A stretch of DNA of 64,000 bases from Cloeon dipterum (taxonomy: Eukaryota; Arthropoda; Insecta; Ephemeroptera; Baetidae). Position 1 is the first letter of the stretch; the number at the start of each line of letters is the position of its first letter. Both the position numbers and the translations under genes were made by a program. Positions 37,786 through 47,319 of the stretch are shown piece by piece. The notes beneath the pieces were generated by a model. That model was not told where the DNA came from and made no database searches. It saw only the letters and a list, made by a program, of their open reading frames with translations. The DNA lies in assembly GCF_949628265.1 (NCBI RefSeq), contig NC_088787.1:37250844-37314843 (forward strand), read 5' to 3'.

Positions 37786-38717
37786 TTTACAACCTCGAGC
37801 TCTTGTTTGGTGAAAGAACCGAGAATGTCTTGTCCATTCGAATCTTGAAGCTTATATACTGGAAATTTCTTTGGCAAAATCTTTTGAATCATAAAGACCT
37901 CATCTGTCCAACCTTGGAGGTATTTCTTTTGAAATACTTTTTTATAATAAGGGATTCTAACATTATCGCCTATTGTATAGGATGGCTTTTCCGCGGTTTT
38001 CATCAAGTATTGCGAATATAAATTTAGGAATGCTATTTTTTGCGACTCTTTGGATTCCTGCGCTTGCGCCGGTGTCATTTTAATGTTTCTATTATACGAA
38101 TTATTGATTCCATCGTTTATTTTGTCCAAAACATTATACCAAATTTTTGTTTGTTTATGACTCATATACTTGTATAATTTATTTTTAATTAATTTGATCC
38201 TTGCCTCACTTAATGCAGCCTTCCGTTCTTCTGTTCGTGCAATCATGAGCTTAATGTTTAAAGAATTCAAAAGACCCTTAACCATTTTATTGTCGAATTC
38301 TTTACCAGCATCAACAAAAATTCCAAAAGATGGTTTCGCTTTGTTTTTAAAAAGATCTGTTAATCCTTCAAAAACATCGACAGCCGACTTTGATTTCAAA
38401 GGGGTGACGTAGGAAAATCGAGAGAGAACGTCAACCGACACCATAATAAATCTGTAGCCTTTATTTTCTCTGTGAAGATTTTGGATGTCTAACAAATCTG
38501 TGTTCCACACAGAGTTAACTTTCCATGAGTACATTGGATTTGATTTGTATCTTACGACTCTTGGTGCATATTTGGTAATATTTTCCTCCCCTTTCGCCCA
38601 CTCTAAAATTGCTTGCGGATCGTATTTGTGTTTTAATTTTTTAATTAAATGTGATTTGCTGGTGTATGCTGTCGGTAAATTTAAGTTGTAATATGCATCG
38701 TTTAATTCTTTCTGCAT
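37782..38717 (-). CDS. INT: Retrovirus-like integrase
   Basis: 311 codons from Met at 38717. An open extension to 38840 only enters a duplicated copy of the upstream gene, so the inner Met (MQKELNDAYYN) is preferred. The rve core has Asp74 (VWNTDLLD), Asp136 (GIFVDAGKEF) and Glu171 (ALSEARIKLIK): a D,D35E triad with exact 35-residue spacing. The C-terminus (QGWTDEVFMIQKI to SFTKQELEVVK) is the SH3-like DNA-binding domain usual in Polinton integrases. It inserts the element, making the 6-bp duplication seen at the ends. The catalytic set is intact. Confidence 0.93.
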   Translation of the reverse strand: MQKELNDAYYNLNLPTAYTSKSHLIKKLKHKYDPQAILEWAKGEENITKYAPRVVRYKSNPMYSWKVNSVWNTDLLDIQNLHRENKGYRFIMVSVDVLSRFSYVTPLKSKSAVDVFEGLTDLFKNKAKPSFGIFVDAGKEFDNKMVKGLLNSLNIKLMIARTEERKAALSEARIKLIKNKLYKYMSHKQTKIWYNVLDKINDGINNSYNRNIKMTPAQAQESKESQKIAFLNLYSQYLMKTAEKPSYTIGDNVRIPYYKKVFQKKYLQGWTDEVFMIQKILPKKFPVYKLQDSNGQDILGSFTKQELEVVK

Positions 38718-38939
38718 GATCAAGGGTTTAATTAGGATGGATGCTATGTGGAGCAAGCTTAAAATCTTTATCATCAGAAATGAGCCTATCCCTGGATTTA
38801 TATAATTTAAGATTTGTGTGCTATGCAAACCGCTCGACACGTCTGCGCTGCATGTTGCATACCATACTGAATAGATGGCTTGTGCTGCTAGAGATTTGTC
38901 GGTGTTGTAATTGTAATATGCATAATTCTTTCTACATGA
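38718..38939 (-). repeat. Duplicated 3' end of the neighbouring gene
   Basis: About 38690-38870 repeats about 38905-39065 with substitutions (shared words AGCAAGCTTAAAATCTTTA and ATAATTTAAGATTTGTG). The copy carries a second version of the stop-proximal part of the 38940-39581 gene (QILNYINP against QILNYVNP) and of the TTCTTTCTGCATGATCAA start region of the integrase. It now forms an intergenic spacer and gives the integrase ORF its false N-terminal extension. Confidence 0.8.
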
Positions 38940-39581
38940 TTAATGATCGAGGGTCATCCACTTTTTGGGAGAAATGCTATGCAGAGCAAGCTTAAAATCT
39001 TTACTATCAGAAACGAGCTTATCCTCCGGATTTACATAATTTAAGATTTGTGAGAATAAATCATCTCCTATTTTCCTTTTATTAAAATATATGGCGGAAC
39101 CCTTAAATTTGAACTTACCAGAACTATTTATTGCTTTAAAAACCTTTTTTGCTCTTTCTCTCAAACCTAATGGGAGTTTATCAATTTTTTTCAAAATGTC
39201 TGATTTTATTTTTTGTGTAGTTTGCTGCCGCGTAACAGGTCGTTTTGTCTCTGTGCGGTGCTCGGCTTGGGTGGGCTCGGCGGCGGGGGCCGCGGGCTCG
39301 GCGGTGGGGGCCGCGGGCTCGGCGGTTGGGGCCGCGGGGGCGGGCTCGGCGGCGGGGGCCGCGGGCTCGGCGGTTGGAGCCGCGGGGGCGGGCTCGGCGG
39401 CGGCAGCGGGCTCGGCGGTGGCAGCGGGCTCGGCGGTGGCGGCGGCGGTGGCAGCGTGCTCGGCGGCGCGTTCATACTCGACGGCTGGTTCGTTTTCCGC
39501 TGATTCACCAGACATAAGCGCATCGTAAAATGCCTCGTAATCAATTAATTTTGGTTCTTTTCGTTGCTTGATCAATTTCAA
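38940..39581 (-). CDS. Polinton accessory protein with Ala/Pro/Glu repeat
   Basis: 213 codons. The N-terminal 30 residues are acidic. About residues 40-105 are a low-complexity tract of AEPAAP/AEPAPAAPT repeats coded by a strikingly GC-rich stretch (39255-39480). The conserved C-terminal 90 residues (ILKKIDKLPLGLRERAKKVF, then FKFKGSAIYFNKRKIGDDLF) resemble a small domain often encoded just upstream of the integrase in animal Polintons. Function unknown. The linker could be a spacer in a virion or DNA-associated protein. Repeat length probably varies between copies. Confidence 0.7.
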   Translation of the reverse strand: MKLIKQRKEPKLIDYEAFYDALMSGESAENEPAVEYERAAEHAATAAATAEPAATAEPAAAAEPAPAAPTAEPAAPAAEPAPAAPTAEPAAPTAEPAAPAAEPTQAEHRTETKRPVTRQQTTQKIKSDILKKIDKLPLGLRERAKKVFKAINSSGKFKFKGSAIYFNKRKIGDDLFSQILNYVNPEDKLVSDSKDFKLALHSISPKKWMTLDH

Positions 39582-39610
39582 ACTATTTTCATCAACTAAA
39601 AAAAAGCCTT

Positions 39611-39919
39611 TTAAACGACATCTCTTAACTTTCTTTTCAATAAGTTAAATACTTTGTCGTCTAGCTTTAATATCAGCTCCTTTCTCTTGGCACATGTAAC
39701 CCCTTTTCTGAGCAAACACCTACAGATTTCTGTGTTGTTTCTTATCAAGCTGATTTCCGACTGAGCCATATCTATATTTCCCAACCTAATATTATACACC
39801 ACCTCGCAAAGAGCTCTGATTAAATCCTTGTCCAAGTGCGAAATTAACTCACGCCTCTCCTCGGACGGCATATTCAAGATTCTATTCAACGTTCTCATTA
39901 ATTTCGATTTCTTTCCCAT
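39611..39919 (-). CDS. Small conserved Polinton protein
   Basis: 102 codons. The pattern of an acidic/helical N-terminus, ALCEVVYNIRLGNIDMAQSE, then a basic segment (CAKRKELILKLDD) recalls a small helical protein repeatedly found near capsid and ATPase genes in metazoan Polintons. No catalytic motif. It overlaps the 3' end of the ATPase ORF by 38 bp in a different frame, which supports co-transcription. Role unknown. Confidence 0.65.
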   Translation of the reverse strand: MGKKSKLMRTLNRILNMPSEERRELISHLDKDLIRALCEVVYNIRLGNIDMAQSEISLIRNNTEICRCLLRKGVTCAKRKELILKLDDKVFNLLKRKLRDVV

Positions 39920-40616
39920 GGTATTTTTCTGCTGGGACGAAATAAGTAGGATGTTCAGACGTTATGTTTGTGCTAAATCTTAAATTTTCTGGACAATCGT
40001 TCGAGAGGTTTATCGCTAAATAGCCGTGCTTTGTTCTGGTAGCATGTTTATATATGCTCTGAACGAGCTTTGTATCGTATGGAAGCTGACGTGCTAAGGT
40101 GTTAAAGCTCAAGGAATCCCTATGATTGACGAATGTAATGATATTTTTGGAATTTAATGAAACAATTCTTAGCTTAGAATTTAGGAATAAATATTGTAGC
40201 AAGAATATAACGGTGATATTAAGATGGTGTGACTCTCTGACAAACAAAGAAGCTGCCAGATTGATGCCTTTGTCATGCGAGTCGTCAATCACTATGATAC
40301 GATTCAAATTGTCATCTGGTAAACTTTCAGGGAGACCTTGAATGAATTTTATGTGTGGAAAATCGTCAAAACATCTATTATATATATGATAGTAATATAG
40401 GATTTCTTTGATTTCCTTGTCAAAATATCTATTAGGGTTTGACAAAAGCGATAGCGTTAGAAATGTTTTGCCACAACCAGAATTTCCGTTGATAAGCATC
40501 GTTGTAGGATGGGTATATTTATAAAACATTTTTGCACGAGTAACGACTCGCATATGAGGGTTTTCTTGCACGATCACTTCTTTTATATTCGTGTATGTGG
40601 TTTTTTGCATGATCAC
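39882..40616 (-). CDS. ATP: FtsK/HerA-type genome-packaging ATPase
   Basis: 244 codons. Walker A is GNSGCGKT (residues 44-51) and Walker B is RIIVIDD (about 106-112). The size and the short stretch before the P-loop match the packaging ATPases of Polintons, adeno-like and PRD1-lineage viruses, which drive DNA into the capsid. A later Gln/Asn-rich strand (VIFLLQYLFLNS) is in the place of sensor motifs. It is the first gene of the minus-strand block and is divergent from the BIR/RING gene. The start may be the first Met or Met4, because the N-terminal codons lie in a short repeat. Confidence 0.9.
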   Translation of the reverse strand: MIMQKTTYTNIKEVIVQENPHMRVVTRAKMFYKYTHPTTMLINGNSGCGKTFLTLSLLSNPNRYFDKEIKEILYYYHIYNRCFDDFPHIKFIQGLPESLPDDNLNRIIVIDDSHDKGINLAASLFVRESHHLNITVIFLLQYLFLNSKLRIVSLNSKNIITFVNHRDSLSFNTLARQLPYDTKLVQSIYKHATRTKHGYLAINLSNDCPENLRFSTNITSEHPTYFVPAEKYHGKEIEINENVE

Positions 40617-40675
40617 TTCTTCTTATGTGGGTTTTTTTTGCACGATCACTTCATTTTGTAATCACAAATTAATGA
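40555..40675. promoter_or_regulatory. Divergent promoter region with three short direct repeats
   Basis: The word TGCACGATCACTTC (one copy with TGCATGATC) occurs three times (about 40569, 40607 and 40640), each following a GTGGGTTTTT-like word. It lies where the ATPase and BIR/RING genes diverge, and the repeats also cover the first ATPase codons. A shared regulatory role is inference. Confidence 0.4.
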
Positions 40676-42400
40676 TTGAATTTTCAGGTAAACCTGCCTG
40701 CTGCGATTGTTTTGTTAAATCTCGCACTACATGTCAAGAGAGAAGTTGGTGCATTTCTCGCACTAGTAATCGAAGGATTTCGCTCCATTGGCGTAAATGA
40801 AAATGCGGCCAGAGCAATTTACTCTGCAGGCGGAGTGCCGTATGTGACTCCTGACGGTGTGCCAGGGGTTTTTTTCCCCTGCTGCAATATATTCCTGTCG
40901 TGTTTTGGTATGAATTTTTTTTACCTTGATTCTTTTTTCTAATATCATTTTATAGACCCGCAGAGAATTTGCCAGTTTCACTGGGGGCTTAGTCCGCAGT
41001 GTCCATTCATGAATGCTCGATTTCATTTCCGACGTGAGATGAACTTGAACGATGTGATGACGGAGAGCTTGTTCGACTGGGAAGTCGTCATTCCGAGAGT
41101 CAATTTGATTTTCAAATCAACGTGCTATGTTTGTCTCGTCAAAAGCGCCGATGTCATCGTGCAATGCGGACATGCAGCCTGCCTGCTTTGTTTCCTGAGA
41201 GCTCTTACTAAAGCTTGCATGATGTGTAGATTCGAATACAAGTTTTGCTACCTCTTGCCTGGCAGCTTGGCGGAATGTAAATTTTTTTGCTTAAAATTTT
41301 TAATTTTTTGCAATAATTTTTTAACACAGTGCCGGAGCCTGTGGAAGAAAATGTTGACAATACACCTCTGGTTCTGGACACTGATCATATGGGCTTTCGA
41401 CGTGATCGCTTAGAGGTTGGTGCGCGGTTGATGATACACTTGCGTGATATTTCCGTAAATCCTCCACCGCAACATGTTACCGTTGAACAGATCATGGAAG
41501 GTATTTTACAACAATAAAAAATAAATGAAATCTAATTAATCTTTTTACAGTGCGTCGGAAAATATTCCACAATAATCCTATACCGAACGCAAGCTTACAC
41601 GAGGATTTTGGATGTTTGAACATGGCTCGATACACCCCTGCCGTCATTACAAAAAATACCAATGCAATATTAAACTCGGCTCGGGTCAAGGCTGGAGACA
41701 AATTTCATCACATAAATATGCAGGCTTATGCAAAGATTTTTCAAGAACCTCGCACCGTCGCCTTGACTGATTACGAGGAATTCATGTACAGAGTAACATT
41801 CAAAAACCAATTCAACCCAAACCGCCGCCAACTAATGCAGCAGAGTGCGAAAATGGCATTCAACAATTACTTGCGCTACTTGGATGTGAACGATGAGGTG
41901 ATTGAGATCGAAGATGGAGAAATTTTGGATGATGAACCGATGGTAAGATTTTTCATATTTTTTTCGCATGGTTTTCATTATGTATTAGGGAGCTCAAGAT
42001 GCGAATGATGAACCTTCCGCTGCTGTTGATCTACGTTGTGAGCCTTCAAGCAGTGGAGCGTGTCCGCCTTCGGACCGTGAAGAGCAGGTATGGAGCAAAT
42101 GGATTTATATTGCAGAAAATTAACATATTTTTTTATGTCAAGGTTTGTGAGGCTGGTCCTAGCGGTTTGCAAAAGGAGGTTGGAGCTAGTGATTTGCAAA
42201 AGGTGAAATTCGGGTTATTTTCTCTTTTTAAAAGTTGATGATAATTTTTTTCTAGCTCGTCAAACCAGACAGCACTTGCTTATCTGACTCACCTTGCATG
42301 GTATTCAACAATTTATTCCATTTAGCAATGACTAATTATGTGTGTCTAGGACGAATCAGATGGCATGTGCTCAACCGATGACAGTGGAGATGAGGTATAA
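40676..42400 (+). CDS. Eight-exon gene: BIR-like segment plus RING finger
   Basis: Exons: 40676-40907, 40956-41276, 41330-41500, 41551-41942, 41989-42087, 42143-42202, 42256-42300, 42350-42400. All introns are GT-AG, 45-70 bp, and every phase closes, giving 456 codons. An AG at 40687 could instead be an acceptor for an unseen first exon. Across the first junction lies a BIR-like pattern: Cys, 16 residues, His (QFHWGLSPQC), six residues, Cys; but the first Cys of the usual C-x2-C pair is Phe. Exon 2 encodes a C3HC4 RING (CYVC, then VQCGHAACLLC, then CMMC). The later exons encode an acidic tail with no known domain. Known BIR-RING proteins are IAPs, ubiquitin ligases that restrain cell death; such a role here is inference. 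It ends 34 bp before the polymerase gene. Confidence 0.8.
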
Positions 42401-42434
42401 ATAACAACACCGTTCGCTGGAAGACACATCCGCC

Positions 42435-45400
42435 ATGCAGAACACGAGCGATCTACCCGCGCAAGAGGTTTTGATCCGTCGGCGAAATCTAAATTACGAA
42501 CTCAATTCGGATAATATTTTTGTTGGTAAATCAATATTTGGCGGAAATTTCACCGACTACCTTATTCATAATGACGATAAACATTTATCTATTGAAATAT
42601 TTTTATCTAATAACAGGGAAAGGGTTTTAAAAATATTAAAATCAGAGTTGTTTTTGCTTAAATCTTTAAAGTTTAATTTGTTTATGGTGTGTGTTTATAC
42701 TAATCCATTAGATGTAACTAAAGATGCAAATTTCAAATCTTCTAATTCAGCTCTCTTCCACGAATCTGATATTATTGAAAATGTTGAAAAGCACTTTGCA
42801 AAGCTGGTTGAAGAGAGTGAATCTTATGCTTTTAAGGGTAGTGGGTTTTCTTTTACTCGAGTTAAATGTTTAGAGATTAGAGTTAGCAAGTATAGATTTA
42901 TACCTGGTAGTTCATTTTTACCATTACCAAAAAAATTCTTTTAAAAAAAGCAGTGATCAATCTGAAATGTAAAACAAATTGTGACAAGTGTTTTAAACAC
43001 TGTATTCTGGCCAAATTTTACAATACAAAAAATGGATGTGTAAACAGAACAGCCGAGGCTGGATTAGAGCATTTGTTTAATTTTGATATTGAATTTCCTG
43101 TCACAATAAAAGAAGTTAAATATTTCCTGCGATTAAATTCACATGTTTCAATTAATATTTTTACTTTGGATCGAGAATTTCATGTATTTCCTGTAAAAAC
43201 TTCGTTTGAAAAAAAGCAATATCATTTTGACCTCTTGTATTTGACAAAAGGTGACAATGCGCACTGGGTCTTAATTTCAAATCTTAGCCGTCTTGTTTCG
43301 AGCATGTTAAATAAAACAATGCATAAGGTGTATATTTGTGTAAGATGTTTAATGAATTTTGATAAGCAGTACAAATTATCTGATCACGAAATAAGATGTC
43401 CAACAGGAAAGTACACCCGCATAAAAATGCCAAAAAAAGGTTCTGTTTTCAAATTTGAAAAATTTAGCGCTGCCGTTCAAAGTCCGTTTCTTTTAGCATT
43501 TGACATGGAAGCCCTACTCGTTTCGGTGAGTACAGCCCATCGAGAACCTGCAACTAGTTCATCCACAGTCACAGAAATCCACGTCCCTTTCGCTTTTGGG
43601 GCATATCTACATTCAATTTATGAACAGGAAGAAGTTCCGGATGTGCCACTCGGCTATTATCATTACATCTCAGATGAACGACGGCTTGAAAATGCGATAA
43701 TAAGTTATTTTGATCGAATTACGGCCTCGATTAAAAAGGTGTTTCAGAGAGAGTTCCCAATCAGTATCAGCGAACAACAACAGATTGCATTTGATGAAGC
43801 GACTAATTGTTATTTTTGCGGTGTTGCTTTTGATCAAATTAATGTAAAATGCAGAGAGCATGATCACTGTCTGTCACATCACAATCTTCGTAACGGAGCT
43901 TGCTGCTCGAAATGTAATTTGAATATGAAAAGAATTCATTTTCTACCCTGCTTTATTCATAACAGTGCTAATTATGACTCTCATTTCTTAGTTTTAATGT
44001 TTTTGCGAAGAAATTTCAGAGTGAATGTAATTCCGTCGACACGTGAAAGATACATTTCATTCTCCATTACTATGAATGGTGTTGAAGTGAGATTTTTAGA
44101 TATGTTTAAATTTTTCTCCGATTCCCTTGATTCGCTGGCTTCGGCGCTTCCTGATCAATCGTTCATAATAACAAAGAATAATTTTCCTGTCGAAGTTCAT
44201 AAGTATGTTACGGGGAAAGGAATTTTTCCTTACAAGTTTATGGATGATATGGAAAAATTAAACCATCCCGATCTACCTGATATCAGTCATTTCTATAACG
44301 ATTTGAGCATGGAGGATTTAACACCTGAAGATTATGAGCTTGCAAAGACTCATTGGAAAGCATTTAAGTGTGCATCAATGCGTGATTACTGCGCTGTGTA
44401 TCTTAAAAAGGATGTTTTGATTATGTTGGATGTTCTTTTGTTTTTTCGATCGATCATCTTTGATAAATTCAAAATTGATTTGTGTCATTTTTACACGATT
44501 AGTCATTTATCAATCAATTTAATGTTGAAATTAACAAAGATTGAAATAGAATTAATATATGATGACGAAATTTTTGATTTTGTTGAATCTGGGATATCAG
44601 GAGGGATGTGTCAAATAGGTCGTAGATATTTAAAATCGTCAGAAACTGAGAAAATAGGATATTTTGATTGTACGGCGCTGTATTCGTTCTGCATGTTAAA
44701 ATTCCCTTTACCCTATGCCGAATATAAATTCATTAGCCCCGAAAATTTTGATTGGGAAAATACTGATGCAATGGGTGAAACTGGTTATGTTCTTGAATTT
44801 GATTGTTTTTACCCCAAAGCAGTTCATGACTACCTAAGCTGTCTTCCTCCATTTCCAGTACACAAAATTCCAAACGATATTTCAAAATTTCCCAAATTGA
44901 TTTTGGATTTGCTCCCCAAATACAAGTGCAAAGCATCTCTTGCATTGGTTCAGCAGGCTAAACGGTTAGGTGTAAAAATTACACAGGTTTACCGCATAAT
45001 TTCTTTCAAGCAGCGACCGTTTATGAAACCGTACGTCGAGATCATGCAGCAATTGCGCGGGGCTGCAAAAAGTGAGTGTGAAAAAAATCTTTATAAATTG
45101 TTCACAAACTCAGTGTTTGGCAGGACAATAGAAAACGTTCGTAAACATATTCAAATTAAATTAGTCAATAATGAACATGCTCTTTTAAAACTAATTCGCA
45201 AACCAACATTTATTGAAAGAGTAATTATCGGTGATGGAATGGCTATTGTCGAGTTGCAAAAAGGGGTGACTGTGATGGATCGACCTATTATTGTAGGTTG
45301 TAATATTCTATATTGGTCTAAATACTACATGTACCATTTCTATTATGATGTGTTGAAAAACCAATTTCGTAATCGAATGTCTCTCTTAATGATCGACACT

Positions 45401-45877
45401 GATGGTGTTATTGTAGCTTTTAAAACAATCAATTTTATAGAAGAACTTAAACAGATATCACAACATTTCGATTTCAGTTCACTTCCAAAATCTCATCCGC
45501 TGTATTCTGCAGAAAATTCAAAAGTATATGGTAAGTTTAAGGATGAATTAAATGGAGCATTGATTACTGAGTTTGTTGCACCTAGATCTAAAATGTACTC
45601 CTTTATTTGTGACAATGGGGAATATAAAAAAGCTAAAGGAATTAAAAAATGTGCGATTAAAAACGATCTTTGTCATACAGATTTTGTTAACTGCGTTCTA
45701 AACAATGATAGAAAATATGTTACTTTTTGTAATATCAGTTCTGTTAATCATAAGTTGTATACTTACAGAATATGTAAATTAGCTTTAGATCCGCATGATG
45801 ATAAACGTGTTATATTACCAGACCATTCTACATTACCATATGGTCATTATAAATTAACAGAGCGTGTCTATGAGTGA
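42435..45877 (+). CDS. POLB: Protein-primed DNA polymerase B, interrupted by a -1 shift at A7
   Basis: The first ORF (42435-42944) is the usual Polinton N-terminal region; the second (open before 42953, to 45877) carries the enzyme. Visible features: a C2H2-like finger (CVRCLMNF near 43340), ExoI FDME (43498), an HNH/endonuclease VII-like Cys/His cluster (43808-43925), ExoII with NYDSHF (about 43974), ExoIII YLKKDVL (about 44400), motif A DCTALYS (about 44665), motif B with TNSVFG (about 45108) and motif C IDTDG (about 45393). Motif C has Gly where most relatives have Ser. The join lies at A-AAA-AAA (42929-42935), aligned to the incoming frame as a slippery heptamer. So this is either programmed -1 frameshifting or a homopolymer indel. 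The enzyme replicates the element from a terminal protein. Confidence 0.92.
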
Positions 45878-46035
45878 GTTTTGTTACGACATTGACCGCA
45901 TTTAATTGTTGGAATTAATTTTTTTGCAATTATGTCAGCACACAATTACCTTGATAAAACTTTCACTTTTTTCCCACTCATTTTGGTGTATGAATATATA
46001 TATTCTCGTGATTCTTTTCATCAGCACTCAGTCTC

Positions 46036-46869
46036 ATGGCGATCTTGCAGAAAAGGTTCTCGATCGGTCGAGAGAAGGTGTTGTACATTAGTTACGAATG
46101 TAGCGAGCCTGAGATTGAAATTTGTATATGGGACAAAGAAGAGCAGAAGAGTTACGAGCTTTTCTCCGACACTTTAAAACATCTTGATGGTGAGCAACAT
46201 TATATTAGTTCGTGTTTGGAATTTGGAGGAGAAACACCATCCTTTAAAATCGTGCACGAAGAAGATCAAGAAGAAATCTTGTTTACGTGGACTGAATATG
46301 GTGAGTGTGAATTGGATATCAGTCTGCAGGACTTCTCTTATCTGATGGAGGTGATGCATCAAATTGTAAGTGAACGTCTCTGGACGGTTGGAGATGTTAC
46401 GAAGAGGTTACAATGTATTGCACCGACAATTATGATAAGAACTTGTTATAATAGCGATAGTGTAATGCTTTGTGAAAAAAATGACAAGTGGTATATTTCT
46501 GTCGACACATTGGTGAAAATGTTTCAAGAAACATTACAAATTCAAAACATTTTTATAGAACAACGTAGTGGTGTAACCAAAAGCTTTCATGTGAAACCTG
46601 GTGCAAATAGTAAGAGCATAATTCTACGTGAAATAAAGGCTTCATGTAACTTTCGTTTAACAGAAGTTGAATATGGAGTACTTTTAAGAAAATGTAAAAA
46701 AATTTCTGATTGTTACAATTTGTTTGAAAAAACTCTTCCAAAATTGAGGGAATTAGAGCAACGATATTTTGCAAATCCATCCAGTTGTATGGATATCAAA
46801 TTCAAGTTGTTTGAATCAGGTCAAATGAATCTTTGTCAAAGATATTATAGCGAGCTCTTATCATCTTAA
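46036..46869 (+). CDS. Polinton protein with four PC4-like modules
   Basis: 277 codons. The sequence divides into four similar modules of about 60-70 residues, each with two or three hydrophobic strands followed by a helix (for example CELDISLQDFSYLMEVMHQI, DKWYISVDTLVKMFQETLQI and NFRLTEVEYGVLLRKCKKIS). The strand, L-T/S, helix pattern is that of the PC4/p15 fold, as in the genes at 26265-26753 and 34527-35445. It is the last gene before the right TIR and reads the same way as the polymerase. A single-stranded-DNA-binding or transcription-regulating role is plausible but unproven. Confidence 0.65.
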   Translation: MAILQKRFSIGREKVLYISYECSEPEIEICIWDKEEQKSYELFSDTLKHLDGEQHYISSCLEFGGETPSFKIVHEEDQEEILFTWTEYGECELDISLQDFSYLMEVMHQIVSERLWTVGDVTKRLQCIAPTIMIRTCYNSDSVMLCEKNDKWYISVDTLVKMFQETLQIQNIFIEQRSGVTKSFHVKPGANSKSIILREIKASCNFRLTEVEYGVLLRKCKKISDCYNLFEKTLPKLRELEQRYFANPSSCMDIKFKLFESGQMNLCQRYYSELLSS

Positions 46870-46937
46870 TTCAATAATTTACTCTGTTGGTGGATGTATA
46901 TTTTAGCTTGAAAATATAATTCAATGGAAATTTCGGA

Positions 46938-47313
46938 CTTTCTTTTTATTTCCCTTTATTTATTTCTCAGTTTTTAATTGTGTGTTTGAGAATCTGGATG
47001 GGGAGGGTTATGGAGGGGTAGGTTGGGGAGGGGTAAGGATGGGGGTTGGGGAGGGGTTGGGGAGGGTTGGGGAGGGGTAAGGATGGGGCAGGTTGGGGAG
47101 GGGGTTGGGGAGGGGTAAGGATGGGGAGGGTTGGGGAGGGGTAAGGATGGGGAGGGTTGGGGAGGGGTAAGGATGGGCAGGAGGGTCATCGTCAGGTACT
47201 GCACAAGGTCAGGTGCTGCAGAAGGTCGTCGTCACCCTTGATTAATTCAAGATGGCTGCTATACATAGGATCAAATGGGATTGTGGTGGTACAAACGGTA
47301 TTTATTAGCTACT
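46938..47313. repeat. Right Polinton terminal inverted repeat
   Basis: Inverse complement of the left TIR. It differs mainly in the number and order of GGGGAGGGGTAAGGAT units; the outer 155 bp match the left end very closely. Confidence 0.93.
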
Positions 47314-47319
47314 AACGTA

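Larger units (their letters stand above)
25806..47313. mobile_element. Complete Polinton/Maverick element
   Basis: 21.5 kb. It starts AGTAGCTAATAAATACC and ends with the inverse complement; 5'-AG and CT-3' ends, long TIRs and a 6-bp duplication (AACGTA at 25800-25805 and 47314-47319) match established Polinton rules. Removing the element restores the satellite word AAAACGTATTATG. Contents in order: small PC4-like gene (-), spliced glycoprotein gene (-), PC4-like pair (-), protease, major capsid, basic core-like protein, penton, integrase, Ala/Pro-rich protein, small conserved protein, packaging ATPase (all -), spliced BIR/RING gene (+), DNA polymerase B (+), four-module PC4-like gene (+). Frame breaks in the polymerase and capsid genes suggest this copy may be inactive, although its ends look intact. 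Confidence 0.96.

Noticed and set aside
38718-38840. N-terminal extension of the integrase to 38840
   Set aside because: The extension is a relic copy of the neighbouring gene's 3' end; the family N-terminus begins at the inner Met (38717).
39091-39544. Several Gly- or Arg-rich ORFs on both strands
   Set aside because: Shadows of the GC-rich AEPAAP coding repeat.
41009-41517. Separate short genes within the BIR/RING region
   Set aside because: GT-AG introns with matching phases link them into one eight-exon gene.
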